Part shown: positions 12,043 to 25,200 of the stretch, one piece after another
Layout: every line of letters starts with the position of its first letter
Numbering within the stretch: the first letter of the stretch is position 1
Origin: Azadirachta indica
Lineage: Eukaryota > Streptophyta > Magnoliopsida > Sapindales > Meliaceae
Length of the DNA: 64,000 nt
Reading direction: 5' to 3'
Assembly: GCA_022749755.1 (NCBI GenBank)
Contig: CM040445.1
Location: 1,323,182-1,387,181 of the forward strand
Notes under the pieces: generated by a model
What the model was told of the DNA's origin: nothing
Seen by the model: the letters and a program-made list of their open reading frames with translations, nothing else
Database searches by the model: none
Translations under genes and position numbers: made by a program

Positions 12043-12399
12043 AAACTTTGGATTCTTTTTTGAACATTAAAAACTGCAGTCTCTCTTCCTCTCATGTCAT
12101 CTTCTGCAACAATTTCTTGTACAAATTACAAAGTTTTTGACAGCACTGTCAGTTGTTTTTCCTTTTTTTTTTTCCCTATGCCACTAGCAAAATTAACAGC
12201 AACCCATGGTTAATATTTGCAGATATATTGGAGCTCGTACCTTGTAGATTCTTCACACATGTACATTACTTTCTCTTCTTCTTTCTTCCGTCTTTTATTT
12301 ACAGTCACAAAAGGTGAAGGTATCAAATTAAGACACTATGCATGCATAGATTATAGTTTAGCTTGAATCCCTTTCTAGCTTTTTAGCGTGAACTTCTCC

Positions 12400-14276
12400 A
12401 TGGGCAAGAAAAGTGGTACCTCTTGGTTGACATTAGTGAAAAGAGCCTTTAACAGGAAGAGAAATGAATATGAACTTGAAGAAGAAGAAAAGGTAACAAT
12501 ATTATATACTGTCATTTGTTCATGTACGTTTCTAGCAAAATTTTCTTCATGAATGAGTAAATCGGTCTTTGCATATATATCTGCAGAGAAGGGAGAAAAA
12601 AAGATGGCCGTTCCGGAAGCCTAATGATGATGTACAACAATGTGAAGCTAAAGTAGCAACGAATACTTCGACAACTAAGCCAGTGATTCCTATTTTGGCT
12701 GCTGAGCAGCGGCATGCATATGCAGTTGCAGCAGCTACTGCGGCAGCTGCTAAAGCTGCAGTGGCAACAGCCCAAGCAGCGGTGGAGATTGTTAGGCTTA
12801 CTAGGCCTTCCGGTTATGCTAGAGAACACTATGCAGCTACAATCATTCAAACTGCTTTCAGAGGCTACTTGGTAAGTAATTAATACATTATACATACATG
12901 CATGACATTTACAGTGTATTTAATGACATTCAGGTTTAGTACATTGTTAAGCAATCTGTTTATCTTAAGGCAAGGAGAGCTTTGCGCGCACTTAAAGGGC
13001 TAGTGAAGCTGCAAGCTTTAGTGAGAGGACAGAATGTTAGAAATCAAGCCAAGTTAACACTCAAATGCGTACAAGCTTTGGTTCGAGCTCAAGATAAGGT
13101 GCGTGATCAACGAGCAAGGCTTTCGCATGAGGGCAGCAGAAAATCTATGTTTGCTGAAGCAAACAATTTTTGGGACTGTACAAATTTTCAGGATATCAAA
13201 AATAGAAAGTCAATGGTAAGTTCCATGCTATTTACAGTATTTTCTATGGTTATCTCTATATGAACAGATCAAATCTTTATTTTAATTAACTGTTCGTTTT
13301 TACAGTCCAACAATGTAAGTCGTACTCTAGATGATTGGGAAGATTTCCAGAGCAGAAAAGATGCTGCAATGAAACGCGAAAAATCACTTGCTTATGCTTT
13401 TGCTAACCAGGTTAGTGATCGCTTTATTGTTTGTCTTGTTTTTGGAAAACTATATCAGCTTTTTAATCTACTGAATATTTTCTACATTTCCATTTGAAGA
13501 TATGGAGGTCTCGCAGGAATCCCTCAGTTGGAGATGAAAAGGAAATAGAGGAGAGAACAAAATGGCTCGAGCGCTGGATGGCTACGAAGCAATGGGAAAA
13601 TGGTACTAATTACAGAGTTTCAATAGAGAGAAGAGACCATATCAAGAATGTAGAAATCGACATATCTAAACCAAATACACAAAAATCCCAACTTCAAAAT
13701 CAAAGTCATTACCATAAACTACAGAGGCAACTCTCTGTTGCTTCTCCGCTTCACCGGTCGCGACAAAATTTCTCTTTGCAGCAATCACCAGCTGCAACTG
13801 CAACGCCCCCACCATGCAAAACCAAGCCAATTCAAGTGCGTTCAGCTAGTCCTCGATTCCTGAAAGAAGAAAGAAGTTATTCAGCTGCACAGACCCCAAA
13901 CTTAAACAATGCAACTCCCACAACGCCTAACTACATGGCTGCTACGGTGTCAGCCAAGGCTAGGGCTCGATCACAGAGTGTACCGAGGCAGAGGCCATCC
14001 ACGCCTGGGAGAGAGCGAAGCGGGTTAGTGAAGAAGCGCCTTTCTTATCCCGCTCCACCTGAGGCATATTCTGGTGTTGCCAATGCATGCATGAGTTGTA
14101 GTTGTAGCCAGAACTCAAGGAGCACCAGTTTCAAGAGCGTCCCTGATGCCTATCCTGGTACCTATTCTGGATTGGAGCAGACGTCAAATTATTCTTCCTG
14201 TTTGACAGAGAGTTATGGTGGAGAAATTTCCCCTTGCCCCTCAGGATCAAGATTTTCTCTCAATTTATGGGAATAA
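12400..14276 (+). CDS. IQ67-domain (IQD) calmodulin-binding scaffold protein
   Basis: Five exons: 12400-12492, 12587-12871, 12970-13215, 13306-13410 and 13500-14276. All introns are phase 0 with GT..AG borders; the protein has 501 aa. The start MGKKSGTSW is typical of IQDs. The IQ67 region (about residues 115-185) has the hallmark exon junction inside the first IQ motif ([33 protein letters not shown]) and a further IQ repeat near [12 protein letters not shown]. An Ala-rich helix precedes it. Later blocks [14 protein letters not shown] and VEIDISKP match the IQD16/17/18 group, and a basic Ser/Pro-rich tail contains the DUF4005-type stretch ending [16 protein letters not shown]. IQDs bind calmodulin, microtubules and plasma-membrane domains and influence cell shape; this is inferred from the family. 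The tail faces the GRF gene (convergent, 527 bp apart). Confidence 0.93.
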
Positions 14277-14803
14277 ATTAGTTGACCTTTTACTCCCATC
14301 TTATTCTTTGCGTATGGCTGAGATCAATAGTTTCATGTAAGAATCTTGAGACTTAAATGGGTGAATTCGTGCATTTTGCTGACATAGGAAGTTAGTTTAG
14401 TTGTTACTATTTTTTCTGATTAGAGATTGACGTCGCTGATGATGAATTATAATACCCCTACGAAACTGGTTTCAATCCTCAAATAATAATAAGAAGCCAC
14501 CGTTATCCAGAAAAGAGTGGTAAGCAAGTCAAAATTCTCAGGTACAAACGTTCGCAGTAGAGAAGATCTCCCTATCTTGGGTTTCCTCGTACAAACTTTC
14601 TGTAGTCAGTAGACAGACAGAACACCAGACTAAGGGTTGAAAGGAATTCTTTTTTGATAGAATTGATGTTAGCTAATGTTGTACTAATCAAAATACAACT
14701 GTTTTTACAGTCAACATTTACCAGTCCACTGATACATACACAAAACATAACGGGCTTAACACTGTAGTTGCCCTGTTCACCATGTCCACATAAGCTTTAG
14801 CCT
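14277..14803. other. Convergent 3' flanks of the IQD and GRF genes
   Basis: A 527-bp gap between two stop codons on opposite strands must hold both 3' untranslated regions. No further gene is seen. Overlap of the two transcripts is possible but cannot be judged from sequence. Confidence 0.7.
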
Positions 14804-16775
14804 TTAGCTGCTGGTAGTGGTGCTAGTGCTGCAGCCATGAGGAGATGCCGCATTTGAATCTGATTTCCCACTGCCTGAAATGCCAAGGCACAACGCTTCA
14901 GCCAACGGTCCACCAGGTGGTGAACCCATTCCTGAAACATGGTTCATCCAGTGTGGTCTCAAAGTCCCAACATTTTCTCCTTCAGAACAACCCATACGAA
15001 GAGTATTCATCATAGCATTTTCATTTCTTTCAAAAGTTTCACTTCCCCCACACATTGTCAAGGTAAGTGAAGAGATTGGTAGCTTCTCATTTGGCGAAAC
15101 AAAGCAACTGCTGCCGATTCCATCCTTGTTAGCCATATTTCCCCCTGCAATTGACCAAGCATCAATGAAGTGTCTTGTCCCCTGTATTTGTGACTGATGG
15201 GAAACCATTTTGGGGCTAAGCCGCAAACTGTATGGGTCCCCTAGCCACTGTGCTTGGAATGCAAGATCATTGCCACCCAAATTGGTGTATGAATTTGAGT
15301 TGATGAGATCACCTCTATGTTGTTCACCATACTTGCTGCTGTCCCTATTTGATTCTAACTTCGACTGCATCATTTGGAGCCATTCTTGGTTGGAATAACT
15401 AGCAACCGGCATTGTTTCTCCTTTCATAAAACAATCCAAGTTCCTTCACGAGTAAACCACAAATACAAGGGTTATGTCACAACAAAGTACATATAGACAA
15501 ATAAAATGCCTACATCATAATATTTAACATAGAAAACATTTATAACACATATCATCTAATTGCTTTGAAATCTGTTACCTCTGTTGTTGTTGGCTGCCCG
15601 TTGATGGTACAGAAGAGGCTAAATTCTGGTTGAGCAAGTGAGAACTTACAAAAGACTTGTTGATGGTATTACAATTAGAAGATGGATTGAGCGATTGAGT
15701 AACATTTTGATTATTGCTGCTGCTGCTATTGTTGTTGAGGTGGGATGGTAATTCCACAGGCTTTCTTGAACGGGGACGGCTCTTGTGAGAGTGGCGTTCA
15801 CAATATTTCTGATCGGGAGCCACATCTCTAGAGCACCTCCATTTTTTTCCATCGGTTCTTCTACACCTCCATGGCTCTGGATCCGAGTTATTACTGCTTA
15901 GTAATCCCAAATCCATTGAACCTTGTACTACTAAACATATAACAAATATCCATAGGAAATTACTCAACAAATTAAACATTATATTCAATACAGCACATGC
16001 ATAATAAATGCAAGAAAAAAGCTACCAATAAATTAAAACAAATTGACAAAATCAATAAAGAAAGAAAGAAAGAGAGATTACAACTGGGTTGAGAAGGAGA
16101 AACACTAGAGGGATTTTTTGTTATGGGAAAGAGGAGCTCATGAGGAAGAGGAACAGAAGACATCAAGTACTTGTAAATCAACGTCTGTCTATCCAGTTCT
16201 CGCAACTGAGCAGCAGTAAAAGGTGGTACTCTCACATTCGCATTCACACCAGATGCTGCCACTTCTCCTACAGTACGCATACATATTTACATTACATCAT
16301 ATATATAAATATATATATATATATATAATACATAAATTAAGATCTTTTACTGTAACTCTAAACACTCTTCCTATGCTTTAAACATGGCAAGAGGAAACAG
16401 AGAAACTTTACCTGAGAAATTAAAGGGAAAGAAAGAATCAGAATTAGGAGGGTTTAGAGATTTGGACATCAGTACAGAAGCGTTGGTACCAGATCCGGAA
16501 GCAGCACCGACAACATCGTATATATCGCTCATACAAGCAATCTGATTGCTTGTGTTAGAAAACATGGACCCACCAACACTACCAGAACTATCAAATCCAC
16601 GGCAAGAAGATGAAGATAACAACACAGCTTCGTGATTATTGTAATAATTATGAGGCAAAAACATCATTCTCTTGCTAGAACTAGAAGGACTTTCTTGCAT
16701 CCTTGGCCTCAAATCCAACCCAACAACATTACACTGTTTCTTTTTACTACCCAGAGACTCATTTCTTGTTCCCAT
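14804..16775 (-). CDS. Growth-regulating factor (GRF), QLQ and WRC domains, miR396-targeted
   Basis: Four exons in transcription order: 16775-16412, 16267-16082, 15930-15579 and 15443-14804, giving 513 aa. The exon 2/3 junction is the least certain, because a nearby alternative acceptor would change a few residues. The QLQ domain (about 137-171; [19 protein letters not shown]) binds GIF co-activators. The WRC domain (about 200-242) has the C3H zinc ligands Cys206, Cys216, Cys227 and His230 plus a basic nuclear signal. GRFs with GIFs drive cell proliferation in leaves and other organs. The wording [23 protein letters not shown] resembles the AtGRF7 branch more than AtGRF1-6, but the clade is an inference. 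A miR396 site lies in exon 3. The C-terminal half is Ser/Asn/Gly-rich, as usual. No lesion is seen. Confidence 0.93.
15752..15772 (-). promoter_or_regulatory. miR396 target site in GRF mRNA
   Basis: On the plus strand the 21 bases read like miR396 itself, with TTCCACAG followed by one extra G and then CTTTCTTGAAC. The mRNA therefore pairs with miR396 with the single-base bulge known for GRF targets. It encodes the SRKPVE end of the WRC domain, the conserved position. Post-transcriptional repression by miR396 in mature tissue is the established mode for this family. Confidence 0.92.
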
Positions 16776-17099
16776 GAAGAATAAATCATCAAAAGGGCAA
16801 CTTTTTCATGAAACAAAGTCTTCAATCTCACTATGTTTTGCTGCTCTTCTCACAAAACAAAATCTTCAACAGTAGATAAAAGTTTGGGCTTGTGGGTTGT
16901 GTTATATGTGTAATGGTATAGCGGTGCCGCCATTTTGAGCCATGCGTTTTGCTTTGCTTCCTTGGCTTCCAACATTCGCACCTCTTACGGAATAAAGACA
17001 AAAACTACATCTTCTCTCTTACAACGCAACACAACACAGCACTGACACACCAAAAACATATCTAACGTTTCTGGTTTTCACGTTAAGTTTAGCAGAATA

Positions 17100-17623
17100 G
17101 GCCAAGTCTAGTTTGCTCCCTAATCTTTTGTAAAATATCACTTGATTCAACTAATTGTGATTAGACCACAAACATCTCTGTTATTACCTCCTGGCTCTCC
17201 TTTTCCTTTTTTAACTTTGGTCCTTGCTATTTTGGTCAAATCTGTTTCAGTCAGTCATTGAGCAAACTTTGGAAATTTTCTTTTCGTTAAATTTTTTAAA
17301 TTAAATTGAAAAGAAAAATTAACTCTAATATATTGTTTTGACGGAAAAATAATATATTTTCATATAATTTCAATAGATTGTGACAAACTCAAATTTTTTT
17401 AAAAGATATAACTTCATTTTTGATAAATAAAATTTAGAAAAATTATATTATTTAGTGAATGTAATGAAGTTAATTTATTTTTATTCTTTCATTAGATGAA
17501 ACTAGCGAAAATTTAATCTAAAATATAAAAAGTAAAATGAAGATGAAATTATATAGATGATAAAGGTATAGTGTGAATGAAGTAAATTTATTTAAACAAT
17601 AGGGACTAAAATGAAATTTATGC
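17100..17623. mobile_element. Possible degraded DNA-transposon remnant
   Basis: The left end (about 17100-17150, with TTTGCTCCCTAATCTTTTG) and the reverse complement of the right end (about 17623 down, with TTTTAGTCCCTATTGTTTA) are weakly similar inverted sequences. They are of the CCCTAA type common at termini of plant Mutator-like and hAT-like elements. There is no coding sequence and no clear target duplication. Confidence 0.3.
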
Positions 17624-18670
17624 AGTTGAAAAGTTTCAAATCCTTGCAGTTGCATGAAGTAAGTGCGTAACCGCTTAATCTGATTGGAGGAAATTCGTAA
17701 TGGTACTAGCTTTGACTTTTTAAAACGGACGGTGATTGGCTAGTGGCAAAGTAAACAGGGTTTGCTTGACGGGGTTGACTGACGGTCTCTCTCAGGATAT
17801 GTCACTTTCCATGTAGCATTGCCGTTAAGTTTTTCAAAGCATCGAAGATCGGGAATTTGGACCCTCTGGGGTTTCGTGTGAGGCTGTGGGTGAGGCTGTG
17901 GGGGGGACCAAAATGCAAATGGGAATCGGATTGTGATGCACTAACTATATTCTCAATTGGGCTCTTCTGGATTATTTATTTATTTATTTATTATTAGATC
18001 ACAATTCAAAAATTATTTCTATATATGGACACATTAAAATTTGATTCTTGATTTAGTGATTTTAATTAAGACAATTTTTCTTTTATTATTATTATTTTAA
18101 TTGAGTGAGTTTTAATTACTATAATGAATTTTATTTGTTTAATTTTGTTGATGGAGAGAAATGAAAAACTATGAGATCTAACAGACTTGTAAAATTAAGC
18201 TCTATTACCAAAGCCTAGTTAAACTGGAAATGGGTAGATAACAACACTAGTTGTAGTTGCCACTTGCCAGCCGAGTAAGAGTGAGAGTGACATGTCATCG
18301 CAGTGCCCAAGGTCTTCTCACTCTTTACCCTTACCTTTAAGTTTACTTGTCTGAGTTTTCATTCTCTGTTTCCAATTCTATCTTCTCCTGTGCATGCATC
18401 TCTCCATTTCTTCTTTCATACACAATACATATTACAATATCCCCATTTTAATCCTGATGTGTATTTTAGCAAACTTGTGCACTTACATATATATATATAT
18501 ATTTATATATATCAACCGAGTTTAGAGATATCTAGACGTTCGTATGATGTTGTACACTGTTATTTAGCAGTTATATAATGTTATTTAGTGGTAAATTTAA
18601 ATTCCAGTCCTATCTTTACTTTATGAGTTATGGTTATATGTTGTGAATTTTATCTTCACACATTACAGTA

Positions 18671-18701
18671 TAAAATAAAATAAAATAAAATAAAATAAAA
18701 T
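18671..18701. repeat. Pentanucleotide microsatellite (AAAAT)n
   Basis: Six tandem TAAAA units in intergenic sequence. Confidence 0.9.
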
Positions 18702-19954
18702 ATATGTTTAAAATTAAAGTGTTGTAATATTTAATTTAAAATGACATATATTAAGTTATTAATTATTAAATTAAAAATATTAATCATTAAGTGAAAATTT
18801 TGACTTTTAAATAGTATACCATACGGATAAAATTGAACAATGAATTTAGTTACAGAAGTCAGATGGCGATTAGGAATGTGTCATTAATTTTATAATTTAG
18901 AAATATATAATTAGTGAAAAAATTAACAAACGAGACATGCCCTAAAAGAATAAGAATAGGTAGGCAGGTAGCTAGCTAGCTAGCTACTTCAATTTTTGTA
19001 CATATTTTCCAGCTGGGATGTAATAACCTCAAAATGTAAACAATTATGAATTGTGTGCTTCAATTATCTTAGATTCATTGGATTCAATTATTTTCATATT
19101 TTTTTTTCGAAAAAAAAAAATCAATTTTACTTTCCAAAAGGTATAAAAATCGAACACAAATCATTGCAAAAGACTGACGGGTTTCATAATGGTCTAGTAA
19201 TTTATGTAGTAGGCTTTAGCCTTTCAAGTCGTCATCAAATCAATACTTTTACTTGGCCCAATCAAGAAAATGGCGATTATTGAATCCATTATTGTTTATG
19301 GTTATGGGCAACATTACGCTTCTCCCGAGTGCTTAATCAGATCAATTTCATCACGCATGCTTGCTGCATAAACTGTTGCTTTACAATACATGATTACATA
19401 TCAAATCTTATTGTATATAATTTTTATAACTTGTTTTACCTCACAATATTACAACATTCTCTGAGCTGTAGAATACTTTTATGCAAGTCAAGATCCATAA
19501 TTATTTTGTACAAAAAATACAAAATAAAATGAAAAAGAAAAGTCAAGCATGTCCATGTGACTTCTTCATTTATAGTTGAAAAGATAAACCTTTCAATGGA
19601 GATCTAAGAATAAATTTTGGTACTGTTTCTAGCACTTGCTCGGATCCGAAGCATCATTTTCTGATTTCAATGCCTAATTAATTACAGTACGTATGCATCA
19701 AACTCACATTCATATATATATGTCATAATCTTCTTTTCTTACAAAATTGCAAACCAAAACGTATTTACGTATAACTTCGTTCTTACAAAGCCTCAAAGTA
19801 CAACAAATTGCTCGGGTAAAGTACAGACAACCCAATTAGCAGAAACAAATCAACAAGACAATGGGAAAACAATAATAATAGTAATAATAACAAAGCTTAC
19901 CGATTTAGAAAGAACAAAAGTAATCAAGCTTAAGACAAAGAAGCATAATTAATT

Positions 19955-20965
19955 TTAACTCAAGATAAGATTACCGGATCTTATTGGACTTCTTTGTTTC
20001 AGCAAAATCCTGAGCTGAGCCTTCTGACATTCTAGTTTTGTACCCCATTGTCTACTTCTTGATCCGATTGCTCGAACCACTCTCGGAAATTCAACAAATC
20101 CTTTGATTCCTTGCCTTATGTGAGGATTTTCAGGTTCTGATGGTGCTCTTCTTTGAATTGCCATTGACGAAATATTGCCAACATTGTCATCAAAAGATCT
20201 CTGATCTCTCAGAACCAACCTGGAAAATTTTCCTGAAAGGCTACGGGAAGTCGTACTGGAAGAAGCTGTGAGAAACCCTGGATATTTATCTTCTTGGTGC
20301 TTCTGTAACTGTTCCATATTCCTGGAAGTTGAAGTGGTATCAATTTGGGTGGACTTGGTTTTGGTTTCTTCCAATTTGGACAACTTTTCTTCGAAGAAAA
20401 TCTTGGCTTCTGTCAGCTTCATTTGAACTCTTTCTTCTCTTAACACTTCAGCCATTCTCATCATTCTTCTTTCTTCTTCCATTTCTCTCTTTATCCGATC
20501 GATTTCTTCTTTGTCTGATGAAACCTCTCTGGCAAGCTCTTCACATAGTCTCTCCATTGCTTCTCTACCTCTTCTCTCCTCAGCCAATTCTCTAGCGAGT
20601 CTCTTATTCATCGACTCAGCTCTTTTACGTGCCTTGCGTTCATAATCAAGCTCAGCTTTCAATTCAATGATCTGAGCTTGAGCAATGTCTAGCTCCGTCT
20701 CCATCATCGGCCTGAAAAAAGTTAGATCCCAGAAAGAAGCTGCGATCTTACGAGCTGAGAGAGGCAGATGTAATTGATGAATATGTCTGCAGCTTTGGCA
20801 CTGATGATGAGAGTGATGATTTTGAAGATGTTTTGAATTATAAAATGGATTCTCGTAAAGTTTCCAGCTCGAACAAGTGGTGGTGGTGATTGATTCTTCA
20901 GAAATTTTTTCATTTGTAGGATTATTTTCAGGGCTAGTGATCATCATCATCATCACTTCCTCCAT
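19955..20965 (-). CDS. BRANCHLESS TRICHOME-like coiled-coil protein
   Basis: Single exon, 336 aa. The N-terminal part has a Met-rich start, the KLYENPFYNS block and a His/Cys-rich stretch (HHSHHQCQSCRHIHQLHLP). The SARKIAASFWDLTFFRPMME motif then leads into a long charged coiled coil (about residues 90-205) rich in Glu, Arg and Lys heptads. The C-terminal third is Ser-rich and basic. This layout fits plant BLT (At1g64690) and its relatives, which affect trichome branching and cell shape by way of the cytoskeleton; BLT in Arabidopsis is somewhat shorter. The assignment rests on remembered motifs and on gene order relative to D27-LIKE1 and BODYGUARD. The first of several Met codons was chosen. 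No TATA box is convincing. Confidence 0.75.
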   Translation of the reverse strand: MEEVMMMMITSPENNPTNEKISEESITTTTCSSWKLYENPFYNSKHLQNHHSHHQCQSCRHIHQLHLPLSARKIAASFWDLTFFRPMMETELDIAQAQIIELKAELDYERKARKRAESMNKRLARELAEERRGREAMERLCEELAREVSSDKEEIDRIKREMEEERRMMRMAEVLREERVQMKLTEAKIFFEEKLSKLEETKTKSTQIDTTSTSRNMEQLQKHQEDKYPGFLTASSSTTSRSLSGKFSRLVLRDQRSFDDNVGNISSMAIQRRAPSEPENPHIRQGIKGFVEFPRVVRAIGSRSRQWGTKLECQKAQLRILLKQRSPIRSGNLILS

Positions 20966-22173
20966 ATCTTCTTCTTCTTCTTCTACTTCTACTACATGAG
21001 CTTTTCTTTGTATAGCCTTTTGCTTTCACCTTTGCTTGCTTTCTTCTTTTTCCTTTTCCTTTTCTTTAATGGGGGATTTTCCCTGTCAACAAAGCAATTG
21101 AGGTTGTAGGCCCATGTATCCCGGAACTTGCTTTGAGGATGTGGATTGTAAAGAAAGATAACATCACATGCACCTCATCTCTCAATTAATTCTATCTATA
21201 CAGTGGAGGTGCTCTTCACTTTAAGGATCAGTCTACATCTCTCTATGTACCCTTCTCTTAATAAATTTCTTACACTTTCCAGTCGTTCCTGCTTCTAACA
21301 GAGAGAGTGCTCTGTTTTGACTATATCTTTATCATGTATGTATTAAGTTTAATGCACAAGAAAGAGTCAAAGCTTTCTTCTCCTACGGTAATAAATTGAT
21401 TAACTTTATTAGGGGACATTGTGCTGCAAGATATATCAATGGCTTAATTTAAGCCAAAGTTCACCGAAAAGATAGTAGCTAGCAAAATGCACCTACCGTT
21501 GAACTTGGCTTGAGTCAAAAGCTTGAATGACTGTTGGGAGAAAGAAAAGTGAATTTATTATCTCCACTGAAAACTACAGTATAATCCATTATATATTAAT
21601 TTATGGGAAGTTTTAACATTCTACTTTTGTAGACAAAGTAACTTTGTTTGGAATGTTTTAGAAGTTTCAAAGATACGTTGGAAGAAGGAATTCAATTTCG
21701 ATAGAGCCTTTTTCTGCTTTAGAATTTACAAGCAAGTTGAGCTACATTATGATTCTTTTATACAGAAATTAGGATGTCACAAAATTAAGCTTCATTGGGA
21801 TTTTCGTCTGATTTGCTAGCTAGCTTCTTGCTGCTTTTGGTGGTTTCCTGATGGGATTCTCCTAGACAAATACATCACATACATAACAGATAACTCCTTT
21901 TACCTTAAATTAAATAAGGAATCCTTCTCAAATAGCGTTTAGTCCTTGAAAAGTTAATGGAGAAACGACAGTACAGGCATCATTGGGTCCCCCTCGCATT
22001 CATCTATCTTTCCAGTCTTCACATGGATGTCTACCTCCCATGTCTTTTTTACAGGGTCCACTCCATTAACTCTCTAAAGTAAATTTTCAATAATATTTCT
22101 ATGCATAGCGAAAGTAAAATTTTCATTTAACACGATAAAGAATTTGAACATGCAAGAGATGCAATATACATAA

Positions 22174-22206
<33 letters not shown>

Positions 22207-25200
22207 AAATATTGTTTTGAAGAATTTATCAATGGGTATTTACAGCTATAATATATATATATATATATATAGCTAAAGAAGAAGTAGGTTTAATCCAAAA
22301 GAATAATTAATTTTTTCTTGTAATTTTATGTTCATCTGCTTTTTTTCACAGCAACACAGGCAAATGAATGTGGCATATTCACCGAGTGTTATTAGGCTTT
22401 TTATGCAAAAGGAAAGCATTTCGGCTTTGAATGTGCATACACATGCGGAAAATGAAGGATCCTAGATAATATAGGGTTAGACTAGAAAAAAAACAAAGAA
22501 CACTTCTTTTAGCTAGGCTAGAAAATAAACCTAGTGTTCCATTTCAATTCTTGCTCAATTATAGCTATGCCACTCTCTCTCTCTTCGACCTAAAGTGAAG
22601 AGCAAAGTGCGCGCATGCTCCATAGCGCATATATATATATGCCTCCTCACGGTCACCTAGAAGAGGTCAGGCTGGTTTGTTAGTACAAAAGATGTATCAA
22701 TATACACATACGCATACACTATGAAAGCGACAGAAAAATGATCAAAAGTCACAAAATCTAACAGACCAAATGGTGTTGATTTATGCAGTCAACAAGGACA
22801 TGGAAGTTTTGTTTGATGTACAAAGAGATTATTGGTCTCACGGCTACAATGAGTATGAACAGACCGAGGTGATGCAGGGAACTTACTAGCTGCCAACCCA
22901 GAAAGAGGGGAAAAAAGAAAAAAAGGGAATTTGGGTCACGCACAATATCAATGCTGCATTGCAGGTATATTGTGATTTCATACAATTGATGCGTCTCAAC
23001 AAATAAATGAATTAACTGCTGGATGCTGGTCCACACTTTCATAAAATTGGAGAAGGAAACTAATTAAGGCCAGCAGCCTCATGCCCAAATCAATTCCCCA
23101 AAACATTGTTTAAATGAATATGCTGGTCAGCTCAGGCTCGGGGCAAGAGGACTGGAAAAGGAAATTACGGTTTGCTGCCTCAAAGCCAGTTATTCCATCG
23201 CAAGACGTAATACTGTTTGATCCAAAATGAAAATGTTCCTTAAGGGGATCAAATGCCCGTCATCATTAAAAAAGAAAGCATCAGTCATATAAAATATTTT
23301 GACAAGAGAAACACAAATATATATATATATATATATATGTGTGTATATAGAGACAAGATTAACAACTTTTTTTTTTACACAAAATCTTATATTAATTGTA
23401 AACTATTAAATATAAAAATTACTTCTAACATATGCATTAATTATATATTAATTATAGAGTTAGATACAATCTTAACCGTTAAATGTGTCTATATTCAACG
23501 ATTGATATTGCATCTAATTATGTAATTAATGCATCAATAATTAATGTATATACTTATGTCAAACAGTTTACAATTGATATAAAATTTTGTGTAAAAAAAG
23601 ACTACTGGTCTTGTCCCCTATATATATATATATATTTGTGTTTGTTCGAGGCAGGAGAGGGTAGAGTGACTGATTGGGTCAATATTACATTTGGAGAAAT
23701 ATTTGACAGAATTTGATCCTGATCCCCAAATGTGGGTGATGGCAACTGAGTTGGGAATATGACCAGAGAATCTGAGATCACATCTCCTTCATCCATGGAG
23801 ATGGAAGGGTGGTTTATTTAAGAGACAGGACGGGTTTAGAGGATAAGAGAATGAATGATATCCCAACAGGCCTAAGATATGGATCCAAAAATAATTGATC
23901 AACGATCTACCACTGAACATAGTTATCAATTCTAAAAAATCACAAACCAAATCCTGAGACCACCCAGCAACTCAAGGATATATAAGACACAAAACCGTAA
24001 ATTATCAATATGAAAGTGAAGATTTATTGCAGTGGACAGGTATATGCTTATTATAGAAGTCACAATATCCAACCAAATGCAATTTCTAATATTACGTTTT
24101 AAGTTTCCCCGTTGCTGCCACACAAATTGGATAATTAGTTGCATCAGCACCCATTGTAATGCAGTTTTTTCACCTGGCAAGATCTAGACAGAAGAACTAA
24201 CCCAACCAAACCTCACACTTAACACCCAAACCAAGTCAGCATGGTTGAAGCACCAAAATCTTATTGCTGTACAAAATATAAATTCATCATAAAATTTTGA
24301 TCAGATGAACAATTAGACTTGATAGAATCTTGAAATGACATCTTAACAATGCATCCACACCGCAAAAAGAACCTGTAGTCTACTCAAGTTGTAAAGCTAA
24401 TTGCAAAATTTTGAGTCTTGATTAATTTTAATAACAAAAGAAAGCATCGCACATATACCATCCTAACTTAGCATCATCAACAATTGCTCCAGCATAAGTC
24501 ATATGGAAACTTATGTTAGTAAACTAAAATCATTCTGTTCAGAAGATGTTGGGTTTCTTCTGTAAAACATCCTAAAACATTTCTGTCCATTAATCAATTA
24601 AAACAACAGCCTTAAGAGAAAAAGATATCAAAAAACAATTAACAAATAAATATAAGAAAAGTGAAACATTAGCAAAACTATACATTCAATATAACAGAAT
24701 ACAAATGCACGTTCATCAATCTGTAAATATATGGCATATGTCTGATCTAGAAAGAAAGCAGAATATTGCAACAGCCGATTGAGGCAAAAAGTTCTAATAG
24801 TTAGCTTACTGCTAAACAAATTTATACTTTGATATTTCGAAAGATGAAGAAATAATAATAGGTCACTCTTATCAAGAGTCAGTTAAAGAAGCTACTCTAC
24901 TTTAAAGTGTTAATTACCATAAGGTCAGATTCCCAATGCATGAAAAACCATACACCATATAGAAATCAAGGAATGTTGCAACTTGCAACAAATTGTCTCG
25001 TCTAAATTAGCTTGATTTAGCTAATTTATAACCGCTCTTTTGACTGAAATATAAAGATTGGAACATATCCACTTCAAAGTTGAACAACTATGCTGTTTAT
25101 TTTATGAAGCCTGATAAATGAAAAACAATCATAAGAAATTTAAATCTTCACTTGTCCTTGCTCCAAAATAGGACTACAAATGGTATAAGACACTTAAAAG

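Larger units (their letters stand above)
16776..19954. other. Intergenic between GRF and BLT-like genes
   Basis: It contains the GRF promoter and leader (16776 to about 17100), a possible degraded DNA element (17100-17623), an (AAAAT)n run (18671-18701) and generally AT-rich sequence. No coding frame resembles a known protein. The open frames at 18303-18578 and 19053-19532 are AT-driven. Confidence 0.65.
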
